A stretch of DNA of 15,795 nucleotides, taken from assembly GCA_016214445.1 (NCBI GenBank), contig JACROM010000070.1, forward strand, positions 1 to 15,795, written 5' to 3'. Positions 1-6,942 of the stretch are shown piece by piece. Made by a program: the position numbers and the translations under genes. Every line of letters starts with the position of its first letter. The first letter of the stretch is position 1. The DNA comes from Microcaldota archaeon. Its GTDB lineage: Archaea > Micrarchaeota > Micrarchaeia > Norongarragalinales > Norongarragalinaceae. The notes under the pieces were generated by a model. It saw nothing but the letters and a program-made list of their open reading frames with translations. It was not told where the DNA came from and ran no database searches.

Positions 1-993
1 GACAGGATTCAGGAAAAAACCGGCAACGAATATCTCTTGATTTTGGGCGGAATAAACCAAGTCCCCATGCCGGCCTTATTTGTTGTCCCCAGTAAGTTTG
101 TTTTGGGCGTCCCTTCGGACGAACTATTCGTACGCGAAAATTTGGACGTGAAAAAACTGCCAGATTCGCAGGGCGGTACAGCCGGCGAGATTTTCCTGAG
201 CGATTCGAAGCCATTGGAGCCGAGCAAAATAATCATATCGCGCATTCCGCTCGACGCCGAGGAAACGTCTTCAAGGCCATTGGCCGAAGCTCTTTCGAAG
301 TACTCGCGCGAACGGAAACGGGTAATAGAAGAACCGCGCGTCTTGGCGGACGAATGCGGACACAAGGACAATTGTTTTCTGATGAAGGACACAAAGGAAT
401 TTTTATGGACGGCTTTGTTCCCTCCGAAAGACGATTGTGAGGAGCCGTTTTGCCTGAAGTCGCCCCCTTTCTGCTCTGAAACAGGCTGCCGGAAAGACGA
501 TTTGCTCTCGGCGCTTCGAGAGGCCGATTTTCTGTCCGTGTTCGAGCACGGCAGCGGTTACGGTTACTACTATGTAAGCAAAGACGGAAAGGGTGGAACT
601 GTGTTGAAGCCGAAGGAGCATTTCCCGCAAGATTTCAAGTCACCAGCGGCGTTAGTGCTTTCATATGCCTGCTTTGGCGCATCTATAGATTTCGGCTACA
701 ACAACCGGCGTCTTACTGGGCGCGACAGCACCGCCCTTGCTTTCCTCCGCGCCGGCGCATCCTCCTATGTGGGCACCACCCGCCAAGGCCTCGCTGAAGT
801 AAATAACAGGCTAGTGCTGCCTTTGGCTTCCGAGGTGTTCCGTGCAAAGAAAGCTGTTACGCTCGGAGAGGCCTTTGGTATAGGCAAACGGGAAATCCGA
901 AAAAAAGCGGAAGGAGAGAATGAACAGCTTGTTGCCGCAATGTTCGTTCTGTACGGAGATCCGACCGTGCGTGTTGTTGGTGCATCACAATGA
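1..993 (+). CDS. C25 (gingipain-like) cysteine peptidase, N-terminally cut by window edge
   Basis: The frame is open from base 1, so the gene starts upstream and only the last 330 residues are visible. The pattern is that of caspase-fold C25 peptidases: an early strand reading LILGGINQVP, then VPSDELF, then SRIPL (the tD..Y and GRiPv blocks of the family), then a catalytic His in FEHGSGYG (codon 547-549) and a catalytic Cys in SYACFGAS (codon 670-672). After the Cys come the usual AFLRAGASSYVGTT block and a closing YGDPTV. Several extra Cys residues lie between the two halves. The substrate is unknown; such enzymes are normally secreted or surface-attached and process surface proteins. The stop overlaps the start of the next gene by four bases (ATGA), so the two are probably co-translated. 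Seen: both catalytic residues and flanking motifs. Inferred: extracellular location, because the N terminus is missing. CHAT-type relatives are the main alternative. Confidence 0.8.
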   Translation, partial: DRIQEKTGNEYLLILGGINQVPMPALFVVPSKFVLGVPSDELFVRENLDVKKLPDSQGGTAGEIFLSDSKPLEPSKIIISRIPLDAEETSSRPLAEALSKYSRERKRVIEEPRVLADECGHKDNCFLMKDTKEFLWTALFPPKDDCEEPFCLKSPPFCSETGCRKDDLLSALREADFLSVFEHGSGYGYYYVSKDGKGGTVLKPKEHFPQDFKSPAALVLSYACFGASIDFGYNNRRLTGRDSTALAFLRAGASSYVGTTRQGLAEVNNRLVLPLASEVFRAKKAVTLGEAFGIGKREIRKKAEGENEQLVAAMFVLYGDPTVRVVGASQ

Positions 994-1697
994 AGAAATG
1001 GTTTTTTGCAGTGATCGCGCTGGCTGTTTTGTTTTTGCTCGCCGCAGTAGTGTTCTCGCCGCAGGAGGACGGATCGGAATCAAGAACGCTTTCCGCCAAA
1101 AAAGAGGACGCGAGATTAACGAAGGTTGTTCAGGCCAGTAAAGCTTCTGGAGACGCGAAACAAGCGGAAACCTCGGAGGTGAGCAGGTATGCTGAAAAAC
1201 TGCCGGACGCGGTTCGGACGGAAAAACCGGTGGTTCCCGAAACAAAAGCCAAAGAAACGGTTTTTCAGATGGCCCCGCCCCTCGCATATTGCGGCAACCG
1301 CGTTTGCGACGCAAGCGAATCGTGCTTTTCGTGTGTTGAAGACTGCGGCTGCAACGGCAAAGAGGAGTGCACGGGCGCGGGAGTGTGCAGGATCCCGCCC
1401 TCCTGTGGTGGAAAACAATGTTCTGAAGAGCAGTTCTGCAACCACGTTACTGAATCGTGCGTTGAACCGATTGTTTTGGACGAAGAAACCCGTTTGAGCG
1501 TGGTGCAGGCTTACCTTGAAAAAGAGGAGACGCTCGACGGCAAGCCCGTCAAGTTCGTAGGCTCCGAAGACTCTTATTACCGCGACAAAACAGTAAAGGC
1601 GCTGTATTTTGACTGTTCTTCTGCCGAGCTGCACTGCAGCCTTGATGTCCTGGTTGACGAAAACGGCAAGGTGCTCAAGGAGTACCGGTCGGGTTGA
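990..1697 (+). CDS. membrane-anchored cysteine-rich secreted protein
   Basis: This 235-residue protein begins with MKKWFF and a hydrophobic segment (about residues 5-23), a signal peptide or signal anchor. A charged low-complexity linker (about 24-95) follows. A Cys-rich module holds 12 Cys between residues 101 and 157 and opens with CGNRVC, then ESCFSC and DCGC. This CGN-x-VC...SC..DCG pattern is common in secreted proteins of DPANN archaea. The last 75 residues form a compact domain with two more Cys and a DVLVDENGKVLKEYR ending that resembles a small PepSY-like or cystatin-like fold, but I cannot assign it. The ATGA overlap with the C25 peptidase gene suggests that the two act together, for example as protease with inhibitor, substrate or anchor; this is inference. 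No known enzyme motif is visible. Confidence 0.75.
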   Translation: MKKWFFAVIALAVLFLLAAVVFSPQEDGSESRTLSAKKEDARLTKVVQASKASGDAKQAETSEVSRYAEKLPDAVRTEKPVVPETKAKETVFQMAPPLAYCGNRVCDASESCFSCVEDCGCNGKEECTGAGVCRIPPSCGGKQCSEEQFCNHVTESCVEPIVLDEETRLSVVQAYLEKEETLDGKPVKFVGSEDSYYRDKTVKALYFDCSSAELHCSLDVLVDENGKVLKEYRSG

Positions 1698-1704
1698 ATT
1701 CCAG

Positions 1705-1929
1705 ATGGATGATTCAAGGGAGCAGGGTTTCGTTTCAGTTTTGAAGTCCAGTGTGTGGCTTCAGGCCTTGTGCGTTTTTCTCATGGTGTTTAGCGTTTAC
1801 TTTGTCACTTCACAGGATTCGAACCCTCTTGTGGGGCGCTTTGGCTTACAAGTTCAAGTGGCTTTGATTCCGTGTATCTCGACGTTATCTTGCGCGAACA
1901 CCTTTTCAAACCTCGAGTCTTTCGTGTAG
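1705..1929 (+). CDS. possible small membrane protein, doubtful
   Basis: An ATG seven bases after the Cys-rich gene opens a 74-codon frame with a short acidic start (MDDSREQ) and one clear hydrophobic helix (VWLQALCVFLMVFSVYFV), which would fit a third gene of the same operon. The second half overlaps the 3' end of the convergent membrane-protein gene by about 75 bases and crosses a tRNA-like T-arm sequence, so that half is probably not selected as protein. It may be the 5' remnant of a truncated membrane gene, or chance. Low confidence. Confidence 0.2.
   Translation: MDDSREQGFVSVLKSSVWLQALCVFLMVFSVYFVTSQDSNPLVGRFGLQVQVALIPCISTLSCANTFSNLESFV
1804..1862 (-). other. tRNA-like remnant: consensus T-arm and acceptor-like ends, no D-arm
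   Basis: On the minus strand an 11-base GGTTCGAATCC matches the T-loop/B-box consensus exactly (1816-1826). The 59-base stretch is bracketed by GCCACTT and AAGTGAC, which can pair in 6 of 7 positions like an acceptor stem, and CTTGT/ACAAG can form an anticodon-like stem with a 15-base loop. There is no room for a D-arm and the T-stem is poor, so this is not a working tRNA gene. It may be a decayed tRNA, the scar of an integration event at a tRNA, or chance. It lies in the short space between convergent genes. Confidence 0.2.
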
Positions 1930-3875
1930 GGCCGCTCGCATTGCGGCGAGCCGCGGTGAAGGATGTATTTGGCGCCGTGTTTTTTCATCAAAGATATTGA
2001 TTCGTCTCCAGGTCCGCAGTATATTTTTTCCAAGTCGTTTTCCCTTTCAGTCGGGTCAAGCGTGTAATTCCTGACGTAGGGCGTGAAGGTGAGCAGCCTC
2101 AGCCTACCTGCGACGTCCGTTGGCATGTTGATGAATGCCTCGGTGACGAAGACGTCTTTCGCGTTGGTGTTGGCTGAAATCCACTCGGCTGCAGCCATGT
2201 CCGCCTTGCTCAATGCGCCCAAGTCGGATGTTACGAACCACGCGCTTACGAGCAGCGGGCTCAAGACGCTCAGCGCAATCGTTATGGAAAACGTTGCCGG
2301 CCCAATCCACTTTCCAAGAAGAAGAGCAATGCGTGTTTGGAAGCCCGACGGAACGGCGATTCGCTTTCGGCGCGATGAGTTGTCAGCCGCAAAAATCCGG
2401 ACGCCCAAAACCTCGCGCAAAACCGCCGCAGCAGGAATAACCGCAAACAGCATCATTATCGAAAAGAAGCGGTTCATGTCCCACTCTATGGGCGTGAACG
2501 AGAAAAGATTCGGTATTAGGAACATTGCCGCCATGCCAGAAGCCAAAAGCGTTTTGTGCTTCATCTTCACCAACAACAACAAACCAACCAACCCGGCCAG
2601 GAAAACCAAACCAAAGTTGGCAACATAAAAAGTCACGAACCCGATCGGATCCTTCGGCGCGAGCCAGCCCAAGAAAACCTTGAACGAGCCTGTTCCCCTT
2701 CCGAAAGCTGCAAGGGCAAAGGGCAGCGCCAGAGCAAAAGGCAGGAAAACTTTCCAGGAAGACCATTTTCCCGAAACCAGAAAGAACAAACCCAGCAAAA
2801 CGAACAGCGCTATGAACGTATGGTAGCCGAATGGGAGCATCAGCCCTCCGAGCACTCCGCCCGCCCACAAGAGTTTTTCATTTTTCAATCCTCTAAGGAA
2901 AAACAACAGCACCAGAACCAGGACAGGAAAACCGATTGTGGTGGAGCGGTGAGTTAGTATTCCCGTCCCCAAGACCGAAGGTATCTTGAAGGTTTCGTGG
3001 TCCCAGTTGTTGTCGTAGCTCCTCTTCGTTATCGCGTCCAGCCAAGGCTCTTGCGTGTCAGCTAGCGCCAGATAACCGAATCCTCCGGCGAACAACAGGA
3101 GGAACGCCGCAAGGGCTGCTGTTTTCCTGTCGCGCGTGAGGAATTCCGCTAGAAGGAAGACGCTCAGGAACAACACTGCCGCGTAGAGGGCCTGCTCGAA
3201 CAGCATTATGTGCGCGGGGAAAACGCCGCCTGCTTTGGCGGTTATTGCGGAGTGGAAGTCGGAGAAATAGTGCGCTACGAGCGGAGCGCCCGCGAAAAAT
3301 GGTGTTTGCGGCGGGAATATTCCGGCGTTGATTGTGGTGGCGAAGGAAACGTGGACAAGGAAGTCGCTCCAGTTCCACCCGCCGTTCGCCATGCCATTTG
3401 GTGTTTCCTTCCACGTGCTTGCGGCCATCACGCCCAGAACGAAAAGGAAAACCAGCGCCGCGTACGCAAGTATCTTCTTGTGTTTCCCGAAATCAGGTAA
3501 GGATGTTCTTTTGAAGGCCAGCAGGCTGAACAAACCGAAAACAAGGAAAAGGTTTTCCCGCGAGTAGCCGAATACAAAAGAAAGCGCGTTGACCGCGTGG
3601 GTTGAGACGAGCACGCTCGCGAGAACGCTGAACACTAAAAGCTCCAATTCGTTCAGTTCGAGTTTGAAGAATGCCGCAAGAAGGAAGCCTGCCAAAAACA
3701 GTGAATAGGCTGATGCAACAAATAGCCCAAAAAGTGGAAACAAGTAGCCTGTAGCTACTAAAACCAGGAGCAAAGCTACTTTCTTAGCCGGTTCCAGAGT
3801 TCTATTACCTGCCAGCCCATCTTTAGCGAGTCCCTTATCACTCTTACCTTGCTTCCTTTTGCTTTTTCCTTCCAT
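1854..3875 (-). CDS. large polytopic membrane protein, GT-C-type glycosyltransferase-like
   Basis: This protein has about a dozen hydrophobic helices followed by a soluble C-terminal domain of roughly 100 residues. The first large loop holds NWSDFLVH and PLVAHYFSDFHSA, the sort of acidic/aromatic loop seen in archaeal GT-C and related uncharacterised membrane glycosyltransferases. The C-terminal part has AAEWISANT, then GAKYILHRG, typical of the soluble tail of the same proteins. It closes an operon with an epimerase and a dolichyl-phosphate-type GT2, so transfer of a lipid-linked sugar on the outer face of the membrane is a reasonable inference. The start is uncertain. The ATG at 3875 overlaps the upstream GT2 gene by 100 bases and encodes a Lys-rich stretch that is an out-of-frame reading of the GT2 C terminus. 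A TTG at 3773, just after the GT2 stop, would give a 639-residue protein starting at the first helix and may be the true start. Confidence 0.75.
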   Translation of the reverse strand: MEGKSKRKQGKSDKGLAKDGLAGNRTLEPAKKVALLLVLVATGYLFPLFGLFVASAYSLFLAGFLLAAFFKLELNELELLVFSVLASVLVSTHAVNALSFVFGYSRENLFLVFGLFSLLAFKRTSLPDFGKHKKILAYAALVFLFVLGVMAASTWKETPNGMANGGWNWSDFLVHVSFATTINAGIFPPQTPFFAGAPLVAHYFSDFHSAITAKAGGVFPAHIMLFEQALYAAVLFLSVFLLAEFLTRDRKTAALAAFLLLFAGGFGYLALADTQEPWLDAITKRSYDNNWDHETFKIPSVLGTGILTHRSTTIGFPVLVLVLLFFLRGLKNEKLLWAGGVLGGLMLPFGYHTFIALFVLLGLFFLVSGKWSSWKVFLPFALALPFALAAFGRGTGSFKVFLGWLAPKDPIGFVTFYVANFGLVFLAGLVGLLLLVKMKHKTLLASGMAAMFLIPNLFSFTPIEWDMNRFFSIMMLFAVIPAAAVLREVLGVRIFAADNSSRRKRIAVPSGFQTRIALLLGKWIGPATFSITIALSVLSPLLVSAWFVTSDLGALSKADMAAAEWISANTNAKDVFVTEAFINMPTDVAGRLRLLTFTPYVRNYTLDPTERENDLEKIYCGPGDESISLMKKHGAKYILHRGSPQCERPYTKDSRFEKVFAQDNVEIHGIKAT

Positions 3876-4471
3876 TTTACCGCTATCTCCCCCACCTTGT
3901 AGCCGTGCCTTTGCGCCAACGCCAACACTTCGGTGTCCCAAAACCAATGCCGCGCGGCCGCTTCCTTGCATAAGCGCAGGGCAACGCTTTTCTTGAAAAA
4001 CTTGAAACCGCACTGGTGGTCGTAAAGCGCCGAGCCGAGCATCATGCGGACGAACAAATTGAACCCTTGGCTGAGAATGTTCCGGTCAACCGCCCTCGAC
4101 GACTTGCTTGACGGCAGATAACGCGAGCCTGTCAAGACGTCGAACTTAGGCAGTTCCTTTACCGCTTCCTTCAACGCGGACGGGTCAGTTGCCAAATCCA
4201 CATCCATGTATCCGACGTATTTTCCTTTTGCCTTGGAGAACGCTTTTCCCAAAGCTTGACCCCGTCCCAAACGCTCCTTGAAGGAAAACGCGCGCACGTT
4301 CTTGTTTTTTTTCGCCAGTTTTTTTGCGACTTCGGCGGTATCATCAACGCTTCCATCCTCCGCGATGATTATTTCATGGCTGAAGTTTTTGAGGTTTTTT
4401 TCGGCTTCCTTCACCGCGTTTTCCAGGCGTGAGGCTTCGTTGTGAGCTGGCAGGACCAAACTAAGCATCAT
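3776..4471 (-). CDS. family 2 glycosyltransferase, dolichyl-phosphate glucose/mannose synthase-like
   Basis: This 231-residue cytosolic or membrane-associated GT-A enzyme carries LSLVLPAHNEA at the start, EDGSVDDT (nucleotide binding), RLGRGQALGKAF, the metal-binding MDVDLATD, then GSRYLP, HQCGFKFF and WFWDTEVLALA. That set is characteristic of dolichyl-phosphate beta-glucosyltransferase/mannosyltransferase-type enzymes, which load a sugar from a nucleotide donor onto a polyprenyl phosphate. There is no C-terminal membrane pair, so it is the short soluble form. I chose the ATG at 4471 because it overlaps the stop of the epimerase gene as ATGA; a GTG at 4486 would add five residues. The downstream membrane protein could use the lipid-linked sugar. 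The sugar cannot be read from sequence. Confidence 0.88.
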   Translation of the reverse strand: MMLSLVLPAHNEASRLENAVKEAEKNLKNFSHEIIIAEDGSVDDTAEVAKKLAKKNKNVRAFSFKERLGRGQALGKAFSKAKGKYVGYMDVDLATDPSALKEAVKELPKFDVLTGSRYLPSSKSSRAVDRNILSQGFNLFVRMMLGSALYDHQCGFKFFKKSVALRLCKEAAARHWFWDTEVLALAQRHGYKVGEIAVKWKEKAKGSKVRVIRDSLKMGWQVIELWNRLRK

Positions 4472-5358
4472 GTTGTTTTCATCCACCCGATGTATTTCTC
4501 AATCCCTTCTCTTAAACCAACCCTCGCCTGCCAGCCTAACGCCCTTAATTTCGAGGCGTCCATTAACGATCTTGGCACGTCCCCTTTCCATCCGGTTTTT
4601 CCGCCGGCGTAGGTGAATTTCGGGTCCAGCCCCAAGAGCGAGGCCATTGTTTTCGCTAAATCGTTGACTGTTGTAGGCTCGCTTGCGACGTTGTAGATTT
4701 CAAATCCTTTTGTTTTTTCCCGCGCCTTCAGCGTTCCCTCTATTGCATCCGAAACGTAGACATATGATTTCGCTTGGAGGCCGTCTCCGAGAATCTCCAG
4801 TTTTCCGTTGTCTTTCTGGAGTTTGTGGTAAAAATCCCACATCACTCCAAGGCGCGAGCGCGGGCCGTAGATGTTCGCAAACCTCAAGACAGTGCAGTTC
4901 ATTCCGTAGCGTTCCGCGTACGCCCTAACCGCTTCTTCCGCTTCCTTCTTGCTCTGGCCGTACTTGCTTTCGGGCTTCAACTGCGCGTCTTCGGTTTTCT
5001 TTTCAGTGGTGTCGCCGTAAACCGCAGAAGAAGAGGCGAATATGAAGTTTGGAACGTTTTTTTTCCTGCACGCTTCCAGCACGACCTTCGTTCCCCTTAC
5101 GTTCAGCCTGTACGCTTTTGCCGGGTCGGCTTCGCATTCGCGCACGTTCGCCAGCGCGGCGAAGTGGTAAACGGTTTCAACGCCTTCAAGTGCCTTTTCC
5201 AAAGCCGAGGTGTCGAGGATGTCGCCGGTAACGATGCTGCCCTTGAAGTTCTCGCGCCTTCCGTAAGAGAAATCATCATACACGACTACGTCTTGTAGGG
5301 CGTCGGCAAGATGGCTTCCGATGAAACCGGCTCCGCCGGTTATAAGGTTCTTGTTCAT
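4468..5358 (-). CDS. NAD-dependent sugar-nucleotide epimerase/dehydratase (extended SDR)
   Basis: This 296-residue protein is close to the usual family length. It starts MNKNLITGGAGFIGSHL, an N-terminal Rossmann dinucleotide loop. DVVVYDDFSYG and FAALANV follow, with the catalytic pair YGQSK (Tyr133, Lys137) preceded by ASSSAVYGD, and RFANIYGPR, the usual substrate-side motif. It is most like UDP-glucose/UDP-GlcNAc 4-epimerases and related dehydratases; the exact substrate is not determinable by eye. A 21-residue upstream extension is open but unlike the family, so the ATG at 5358 is preferred; it also lies about 30 bases from a TATA-like box. It is the first gene of the three-gene glycosylation operon and overlaps the GT2 gene by four bases. 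Confidence 0.9.
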   Translation of the reverse strand: MNKNLITGGAGFIGSHLADALQDVVVYDDFSYGRRENFKGSIVTGDILDTSALEKALEGVETVYHFAALANVRECEADPAKAYRLNVRGTKVVLEACRKKNVPNFIFASSSAVYGDTTEKKTEDAQLKPESKYGQSKKEAEEAVRAYAERYGMNCTVLRFANIYGPRSRLGVMWDFYHKLQKDNGKLEILGDGLQAKSYVYVSDAIEGTLKAREKTKGFEIYNVASEPTTVNDLAKTMASLLGLDPKFTYAGGKTGWKGDVPRSLMDASKLRALGWQARVGLREGIEKYIGWMKTT

Positions 5359-5383
5359 ACGCGTTAAAGGAGGAAAATTGATG

Positions 5384-5392
5384 ATTTTAATA
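5384..5392 (-). promoter_or_regulatory. TATA-like box of the epimerase-GT2-membrane protein operon
   Basis: TATTAAAAT on the minus strand is centred about 30 bases before the ATG at 5358, which predicts a leaderless or nearly leaderless mRNA. A second candidate, CTATAAATC at 5437-5445, would give a leader of about 50 bases. The shorter spacing matches the other genes of this window. Confidence 0.45.
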
Positions 5393-5446
5393 CGATTGTT
5401 GTGGGTACTTGAAGTGTTCAAGACGAAGATTTATAGCGCGCCAAGA

Positions 5447-6193
5447 CTATTTCGTCGTCTTATTTTCTTGGCTTGCTGTAGTTTTCAAGATACGTCCTGC
5501 CCTTAAACTTTGTTTTCGAACTGCCTCTTGTTCGCTCTTGACTGCGGATAGTACTCTAGACTGTTCGCCCTGATGAATCACATCTACTTTATAGCCCAAT
5601 TCGCCAGCGATTTTCCTGAATGCTTCCTCGTTTCCTCCGCCTCGCCATTCAATCCTAGTTCCCCCTCCTTCGACAGTTTTTTTAACGGCGTGAAGTTGAA
5701 GATCTACGCGGTTTACTTCGTCCTTCTCGAAGTCGGCAAACGCCTCCCGCAGAAGTTCTTCTTTCCAAGCAGGGTATTTTTTTATTATCAACTTCCGGTA
5801 AAGTGCATCGCCAAGTCCGCCTTCGGCTTTCCGTTTCTTGAAGCATCCTTGCAGGAGTGTTATGGTCCTCTGTTTTGTCCCCGATTTTAGCGCATGAAAC
5901 GCGCCTACCGAGCCTGGAAAGTATTCTGAAGGGCCGCCACCCAGGCAGCTGGCTCTGCTTCTGTCAAAGTGTTCGGCATCGTCTGGGTGCGGATAGTACA
6001 ATAATGACAGGTAACCCCCTTGCTCAGGATGCATGTCACTGACAATTTCATCAGAGTGAACGTGTTCTGCCTCGGCAATCAGGCCTTCGCCAGCTTTTCT
6101 CCGCCGGGTCAGGTAAAACTTGTCATATGCTGTGAACCAACGCCCTTCGTTCCACAGGTTTCTGGCGGTTGTAACTGCTTCGCTTTCAATCAT
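5447..6193 (-). CDS. uncharacterised 248-residue protein with His/Asp-rich N-terminal half
   Basis: I do not recognise a family. The protein is soluble, with no signal or membrane helix. The N-terminal third is rich in His and Asp (EHVHSDE, SDMHPEQGG, PHPDDAEHFD), spaced as if for metal binding, followed by a Gly/Pro patch (CLGGGPSEYFPGS). The second half is charged and helical (KYPAWKEELLREAFADFEKDE), and the tail from about residue 205 is Lys/Arg/Gln-rich and probably disordered. The HP...S...D arrangement faintly recalls JAMM metalloproteases but does not fit the HxHx7SxxD rule, so I do not assign it. It is transcribed alone, with its own TATA box 27 bases before the ATG, immediately downstream of the AbiE cassette and the EamA remnant. 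It could be cargo of the same insertion or an unrelated chromosomal gene. Confidence 0.65.
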   Translation of the reverse strand: MIESEAVTTARNLWNEGRWFTAYDKFYLTRRRKAGEGLIAEAEHVHSDEIVSDMHPEQGGYLSLLYYPHPDDAEHFDRSRASCLGGGPSEYFPGSVGAFHALKSGTKQRTITLLQGCFKKRKAEGGLGDALYRKLIIKKYPAWKEELLREAFADFEKDEVNRVDLQLHAVKKTVEGGGTRIEWRGGGNEEAFRKIAGELGYKVDVIHQGEQSRVLSAVKSEQEAVRKQSLRAGRILKTTASQENKTTK

Positions 6194-6213
6194 GAAGTGT
6201 TCTGGGCATTATT

Positions 6214-6225
6214 GCAATAAAAACG
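6214..6225 (-). promoter_or_regulatory. TATA box of the orphan gene at 5447-6193
   Basis: CGTTTTTATTGC on the minus strand is centred 27 bases before the ATG at 6193, predicting a leaderless transcript. It lies outside the repeat that begins at 6237. Confidence 0.5.
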
Positions 6226-6236
6226 TGTTGTGGGGG

Positions 6237-6372
6237 CGAATTCATCGACATAATAAAATCCGCCTTTACCTTCACGGTTTCAACAACAACGCGCCAGCAA
6301 CCGCCAAAGCCATGCCGGCGAGTTTCCTCTTCAGGCTGGAACGCTCGCCGAGGAAGATTATTCCGCCAGCAG
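6237..6372. repeat. left copy of the EamA 3'-end direct repeat flanking the AbiE cassette
   Basis: This stretch matches 7651-7784 in the same orientation. Over the coding part (6272-6372 against 7684-7784) I count about 13 mismatches in 100 bases and no gaps. Similarity continues past the stop codon, through a TAAAAxCCGCC block to a shared CGAATTC, with one short indel. The AbiE genes lie between the two copies. The distance between equivalent bases is 1412. Confidence 0.8.
6272..6372 (-). pseudogene. displaced 3' fragment of an EamA transporter gene
   Basis: Read on the minus strand, this fragment encodes AGGIIFLGE..SLKRKLAGMALAVAGALLLKP followed by TGA, nearly the same as the last 30 residues of the intact EamA protein at 7684-8532. 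No start or upstream EamA sequence is present: upstream of about 6372 the sequence becomes the AbiEi gene in another frame. AbiEi ends inside the fragment (stop at 6358-6360), so its last residues are borrowed from it. The fragment is either what is left of a second EamA copy or the 3' end displaced by integration of the AbiE cassette. Confidence 0.85.
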
Positions 6373-6942
6373 TTTCTTCACTCTTTTTACAACCCACAAA
6401 GGGCACTTTTTCAAGTATGACGAAAGCTTCTTCGCGTTTATATTCTGCTTAAGTTCGGCCAAAGCTTCGGCGTCAACCCTCTGCCTGAAGTAAACGAAGT
6501 CGATCAAGGTTTTCTCTGCATCGGAAACGTTCACCCACGAGTCGTGGTAGCGCAGGGGCTCGAAGCCGAAGAACATTCTCCGGGCTATCCTTTTTACCAA
6601 GTAATTGTTTCCAAGGAAAGTGCGGACACCGGTACGGACCTTCCTTGGCGTTATCACGACCGGATTGGTTTCCTGCGTCCACAGGTCGCGCAACGAAAGC
6701 GCGTCCTGCAGCCCGTAGTAATAGGGTTGAAACGCCAAGCCTACTACTTGCATCTCCGCGCCGAAGGAATAGGCGCCTTTGGCGATGCGGTGCACTTCGC
6801 CTCTCTTCAGAAAATTATGCAGGAGCAGCTCGGAATACTTGCCGCTCAAGGGTTTGCCGAAAAAAACGCGCACGTCCCGCATGGTGAACGCCGGCAATGC
6901 CCCGAAATGCTTGCGGAACGCCTTGGTGTACTTCAAAGCCAC
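6358..6942 (-). CDS. AbiEi-type antitoxin / transcriptional regulator
   Basis: This 194-residue protein has an N-terminal winged helix-turn-helix (about residues 8-60: TMRDVRVFFG, YSELLLHNFLKRGEVHRIAKGAYSF) and a C-terminal domain with the characteristic VNVSDAEKTLIDFVYF (about 138-152). This matches the AbiEi antitoxin/regulator family, which represses its own promoter and counters AbiEii in type IV toxin-antitoxin systems. The start is a GTG at 6942, overlapping the end of the AbiEii gene by ten bases. The gene is second in the operon, the reverse of the usual antitoxin-first order. Its stop lies within the EamA remnant, so the final three or four residues may be foreign to the family. Activity is inferred from family membership. 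Confidence 0.85.
   Translation of the reverse strand: MALKYTKAFRKHFGALPAFTMRDVRVFFGKPLSGKYSELLLHNFLKRGEVHRIAKGAYSFGAEMQVVGLAFQPYYYGLQDALSLRDLWTQETNPVVITPRKVRTGVRTFLGNNYLVKRIARRMFFGFEPLRYHDSWVNVSDAEKTLIDFVYFRQRVDAEALAELKQNINAKKLSSYLKKCPLWVVKRVKKLLAE

Noticed and set aside
1804..1862. A functional tRNA or split-tRNA half on the minus strand
   Set aside because: There is no D-arm, the T-stem is weak, the anticodon-like loop is 15 bases long and one acceptor pair is mismatched; kept only as a remnant.
3876..4013. Extended N terminus of the GT-C-like protein up to 4013
   Set aside because: It would overlap the conserved C terminus of the GT2 gene by more than 230 bases, and the residues look like an out-of-frame reading.
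5447..6193. JAMM/MPN metalloprotease assignment for the orphan protein
   Set aside because: HVH and HP motifs are present, but the HxHx7SxxD spacing and an upstream catalytic Glu in the right place are not.
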